From Methylophilaceae bacterium (GTDB lineage: Bacteria; Pseudomonadota; Gammaproteobacteria; Burkholderiales; Methylophilaceae), in assembly GCA_947379975.1 (NCBI GenBank), contig CANCPF010000009.1:1-55275 (forward strand): 55,275 nt of DNA, in the 5' to 3' direction. A program made the position numbers and the translations under genes. How positions within the stretch are numbered: the stretch's first letter is position 1; every line of letters starts with the position of its first letter. Below, piece after piece: positions 52,946-55,275 of this stretch. Under the pieces are notes generated by a model that saw only the letters and a list, made by a program, of their open reading frames with translations, did not search any database and was not told the origin of the DNA.

Positions 52946-54841
52946 TTAAACCTTCTGATAAACCTCGCTACCCTTTTTAACAAACTCGATTGATTTTTCC
53001 TGCATGCCTTTTTTAAGGGCTTCTTCATCGGTAATGTTCAAGGTGGCTGCGTAGTCACGTACATCTTGCGTAATTTTCATTGAGCAGAAATGTGGTCCGC
53101 ACATTGAGCAAAAGTGCGCTTGTTTTGCGCCATCTTGCGGTAGTGTTTCGTCGTGAAATTCTTTGGCTTTTTCAGGATCTAGGCCTAGATTAAATTGGTC
53201 ATCCCAGCGGAATTCAAAGCGTGCTTTTGATAAAGCATTGTCGCGGATTTGCGCTCCCGGATGGCCTTTTGCTAAGTCGGCAGCATGGGCGGCAATTTTG
53301 TATGTAATAATACCTACGCGCACATCTTCTTTATCCGGCAAGCCTAAATGCTCTTTTGGCGTCACGTAACACAACATCGCGCAGCCGTACCAACCTATCA
53401 TGGCAGCACCAATACCTGAAGTAATATGGTCGTAGCCCGGTGCGATATCTGTGGTTAATGGGCCTAATGTATAGAAAGGAGCTTCACCGCAATGCTCAAG
53501 TTGCAGCTCCATGTTTTCTTTAATTAAATGCATAGGTACATGGCCCGGGCCTTCAATCATACATTGCACATCATGCTTCCAAGCAATTTGTGTTAATTCA
53601 CCCAATGTTTTCAACTCGGCAAATTGTGCTTCATCGTTAGCATCATAAATTGAACCTGGACGTAAGCCATCACCTAAACTGAAGGCTACGTCATAAGCTT
53701 TCATGATTTCGCAAATGTCTTCAAAATGATCATACAAGAACGATTCTTTATGATGCGCTAAACACCATTTAGCCATAATAGAACCGCCGCGCGACACAAT
53801 ACCAGTCATGCGTTTTGCGGTCATTGGTATATAAGCCAAGCGCACGCCCGCATGAATCGTGAAGTAATCCACACCTTGCTCGGCTTGCTCAATTAAAGTA
53901 TCGCGGAAGATTTCCCAAGTTAAATCTTCAGCCTTACCATTCACTTTTTCTAGTGCTTGGTAAATAGGCACAGTACCAATTGGCACTGGTGAATTGCGGA
54001 TAATCCACTCGCGCGTTTCGTGAATATTTTTACCGGTTGATAAATCCATCACGGTATCGCCGCCCCAACGTGTACCCCAAACCATTTTTTCAACTTCTTC
54101 AGAGATAGAAGAACCCAAGGCTGAGTTACCGATGTTAGCGTTAATTTTTACCAAGAAATTACGGCCGATAATCATAGGCTCAATTTCTGGGTGATTAATG
54201 TTCACAGGAATAATGGCACGGCCTAGCGCCACTTCACTACGGACAAATTCAGGCGTAATTACTTTAGGAATATTCGCCCCAAAGTCATGGCCTTTATGCT
54301 GAGTTTGCAACAACTCGCTCATATTTTCGCGGCGTTGATTTTCGCGGATGGCAATGTATTCCATCTCAGGCGTAATAATGCCTTTACGCGCGTAATGCAT
54401 TTGACTAACGTTAGCACCCGCTTTGGCTCGGCGTGGCAAACGCAATAAATTGAAACGCATTTCAGCTAATTCTGGGTCAGTTTTACGCTCAATACCAAAG
54501 GCAGAGCTCGGGCCGTCTAGTTGCTCAGTATCGTTACGCTCTTCAATCCATTTTGCACGTAAGGCTGGCAAACCATTGCGAATATCAATTTTTACCGCAG
54601 GGTCTGTGTAAGGGCCGCTCGTGTCATACACCACTACTGGTGGATTTTTTTCAGCGCCAAACATCGAAGGTGTGTCGCTTAAGCTAATTTCGCGAAAAGG
54701 TACTTGAATATCAGGGCGAGAGCCTTGAATGTAAACCTTGCGAGAATTGGCGAAGTTGACAGTGGTCGCTGGGTCAATCTCAGCAGTTTCACTCACAAAC
54801 TTCGTGAGATTTTTGTTTAAAGTCTTATCGGTGGCGTTCAT
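52946..54841 (-). CDS. thiC: phosphomethylpyrimidine synthase ThiC
   Basis: 631 residues, full length. Radical SAM enzyme turning aminoimidazole ribotide into the HMP pyrimidine of thiamine. The C-terminal cluster motif is CSMCGPHFCSM (CX2CX4C). Also seen are GNSALGSSISEEVEKMVWGT, TIHAGVRLAYIPM, SRGGSIMAKWCLAHHKESFL, MIEGPGHVPMHLI and LGPLTTDIAPGYDHITSGIG. ATG at 54841, ribosome-binding site TAGGAA at 54848-54853. Controlled by the TPP riboswitch upstream. Confidence 0.98.
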   Translation of the reverse strand: MNATDKTLNKNLTKFVSETAEIDPATTVNFANSRKVYIQGSRPDIQVPFREISLSDTPSMFGAEKNPPVVVYDTSGPYTDPAVKIDIRNGLPALRAKWIEERNDTEQLDGPSSAFGIERKTDPELAEMRFNLLRLPRRAKAGANVSQMHYARKGIITPEMEYIAIRENQRRENMSELLQTQHKGHDFGANIPKVITPEFVRSEVALGRAIIPVNINHPEIEPMIIGRNFLVKINANIGNSALGSSISEEVEKMVWGTRWGGDTVMDLSTGKNIHETREWIIRNSPVPIGTVPIYQALEKVNGKAEDLTWEIFRDTLIEQAEQGVDYFTIHAGVRLAYIPMTAKRMTGIVSRGGSIMAKWCLAHHKESFLYDHFEDICEIMKAYDVAFSLGDGLRPGSIYDANDEAQFAELKTLGELTQIAWKHDVQCMIEGPGHVPMHLIKENMELQLEHCGEAPFYTLGPLTTDIAPGYDHITSGIGAAMIGWYGCAMLCYVTPKEHLGLPDKEDVRVGIITYKIAAHAADLAKGHPGAQIRDNALSKARFEFRWDDQFNLGLDPEKAKEFHDETLPQDGAKQAHFCSMCGPHFCSMKITQDVRDYAATLNITDEEALKKGMQEKSIEFVKKGSEVYQKV

Positions 54842-54847
54842 GGTGCG

Positions 54848-54874
54848 TTCCTATAATTTGATTAAACATAGGAA
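54848..54874 (-). promoter_or_regulatory. riboswitch expression platform that can hide the thiC ribosome-binding site
   Basis: Minus strand TTCCTAT (54868-54874), a 13-base loop and ATAGGAA (54848-54854), a perfect 7-bp hairpin whose 3' arm is the thiC Shine-Dalgarno. There is no T-run, so control is most likely at translation initiation. Confidence 0.75.
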
Positions 54875-54884
54875 GCCAATACAG

Positions 54885-54976
54885 ACGCTTTCCTACGGCG
54901 GCATTACCCGCATCAGGTTCAAAGGGTGATTCTCACTACAACCTAGAAAATGCACTAAATTGTAGACCCCTAGCAA
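54885..54976 (-). promoter_or_regulatory. TPP riboswitch (THI element)
   Basis: Minus strand. Conserved blocks in order: AGGGGTC near the 5' end, GTGAGAATCACCC (consensus CTGAGA, with G for C in the first position), CCCTTTGAACCTGAT and TAATGCCGCCGTAGG. These are the TPP-binding core. Position directly before thiC is the classical one. TPP, made by ThiL in this same window, should switch thiC off. Confidence 0.95.
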
Positions 54977-54983
54977 TAGCAGA

Positions 54984-55012
54984 AATATACGCTAAAGCGG
55001 CTATAAAACCAA
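54984..55012 (-). promoter_or_regulatory. thiC promoter
   Basis: Minus strand -35 TTGGTT (55007-55012), a 17-base spacer and -10 TATATT (54984-54989). The start point falls near 54977, exactly where the riboswitch begins. Confidence 0.65.
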
Positions 55013-55203
55013 GCACTTAGCTTTATAAAATGTCCTATAGATTGCATGGGTATTTATGGGTCTGAGTTTGGCAGCACATTTTAAAAATGGGCTTTTATCT
55101 TGAACCTGCTAGTAGGTGGTGTGCCAAATTCGTGCCAAGTTGTGTAAATTAAAATGCTCCAATCTCTCGAAAGGTGTGTCTTTGTTGGCCGAGTAGTGGC
55201 AAC

Positions 55204-55227
55204 AAAAAACCCGCAATTAAGCGGGTT
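55204..55227 (-). terminator. terminator of the tRNA gene at the window edge
   Basis: Minus strand AACCCGC-TTAATT-GCGGGTT followed by TTTT, a textbook rho-independent terminator. A second small hairpin (GGACG/CGTCC, 55242-55255) lies between it and the tRNA 3' end. The space back to the thiC promoter (55013-55203) has no gene. Confidence 0.8.
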
Positions 55228-55262
55228 CTGTGTACTTCGCTGGACGTTCTCGTCCGTGAAAA

Positions 55263-55275
55263 TGGTGGTGAAGAG
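55263..55275 (-). tRNA. 3' end of a tRNA gene, probably tRNA-Ser, cut by the window edge
   Basis: Minus strand ends CTTCACC-A-CCA: a 7-base acceptor 3' strand, discriminator and encoded CCA, followed by a terminator. The acceptor sequence fits a serine tRNA starting GGTGAAG, but only 13 bases are in view, so identity is a guess. Confidence 0.5.

Noticed and set aside
52813..52983. Small open frame on the plus strand starting ATGTTTAAAATG
   Set aside because: It runs through the thiC terminator into the reverse of thiC, and its upstream GAGG is too far from the ATG.
1..55275. CRISPR arrays, insertion sequences, prophage or a clustered defence or biosynthetic system
   Set aside because: No regularly spaced repeats, transposase, integrase, phage structural or defence genes are seen; the only mobile-type element is the hicAB pair.

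Overview
The window is one continuous stretch of ordinary-looking bacterial chromosome, rather AT-rich and densely coded, with about fifty protein genes. Gene content and order (mog-thiL-pgpA-pncC, recA-recX-alaS-lysC-tRNA, darP/pmbA, lnt/corC/ybeY/phoH/miaB, glyQ-glyS, ilvE next to a zf-CHCC protein) point to a betaproteobacterium. A Calvin-type class II fructose-bisphosphate aldolase close to a class I fructose-1,6-bisphosphatase would suit a methylotroph of the Methylophilaceae (Methylotenera-like). That placement is an inference from gene content, not from a marker gene. There is no transposase, prophage, CRISPR array or rRNA operon.

Layout. 1-6000 (minus): recA, recX, alaS, lysC, then tRNA-Ser(GCU) and tRNA-Arg(ACG) behind a good promoter. 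6100-8770 (minus): mog, thiL, pgpA, pncC. 8800-11000: a secreted PDZ protein convergent with a CPA1 antiporter. 11000-14050: darP and pmbA divergent, then mlaA facing pmbA across a strong terminator. 14300-20000: fbp, recQ, a long-form threonylcarbamoyl-AMP synthase, a small cupin and fba. 20200-29100: a secreted pentapeptide-repeat protein, then a long minus-strand run pduO-type, pcnB, folK, deoxynucleoside kinase, panB, panC, panD, rsfS, rlmH, phrB. 29200-32000: murI, a hicA-hicB toxin-antitoxin pair, a zf-CHCC protein and ilvE. 32200-39600: a SCO protein facing the run lnt, glyQ, glyS, gmhB, plsC, ygjP-type. 39800-45200: mscL facing miaB, phoH, psiE, ybeY, corC and a small secreted protein. 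45300-52700: cysG, ompR-envZ, a secreted EF-hand protein, uppP, a YidB-type protein and a RluF-like pseudouridine synthase. 52900-55275: thiC behind a TPP riboswitch, then the 3' end of another tRNA gene.

Most genes are housekeeping. The unusual signals are in expression control and small-scale structure. recX has no ATG, GTG or TTG in its first 76 codons and appears to start at AUC behind a good ribosome-binding site. The thiC leader contains the same TAGGAA twice, once in the aptamer and once as the Shine-Dalgarno, with one TTCCTA able to pair with either. Short tandem duplications of 10-18 bases recur at gene edges: five 15-base units before the antiporter, and a three-fold repeated Shine-Dalgarno before the yidB-type gene. 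The hicA promoter lies so close to its start codon that the mRNA may be leaderless. Two expected neighbours, csrA next to the tRNA-Ser gene and nadD next to rsfS, are absent from their usual places.
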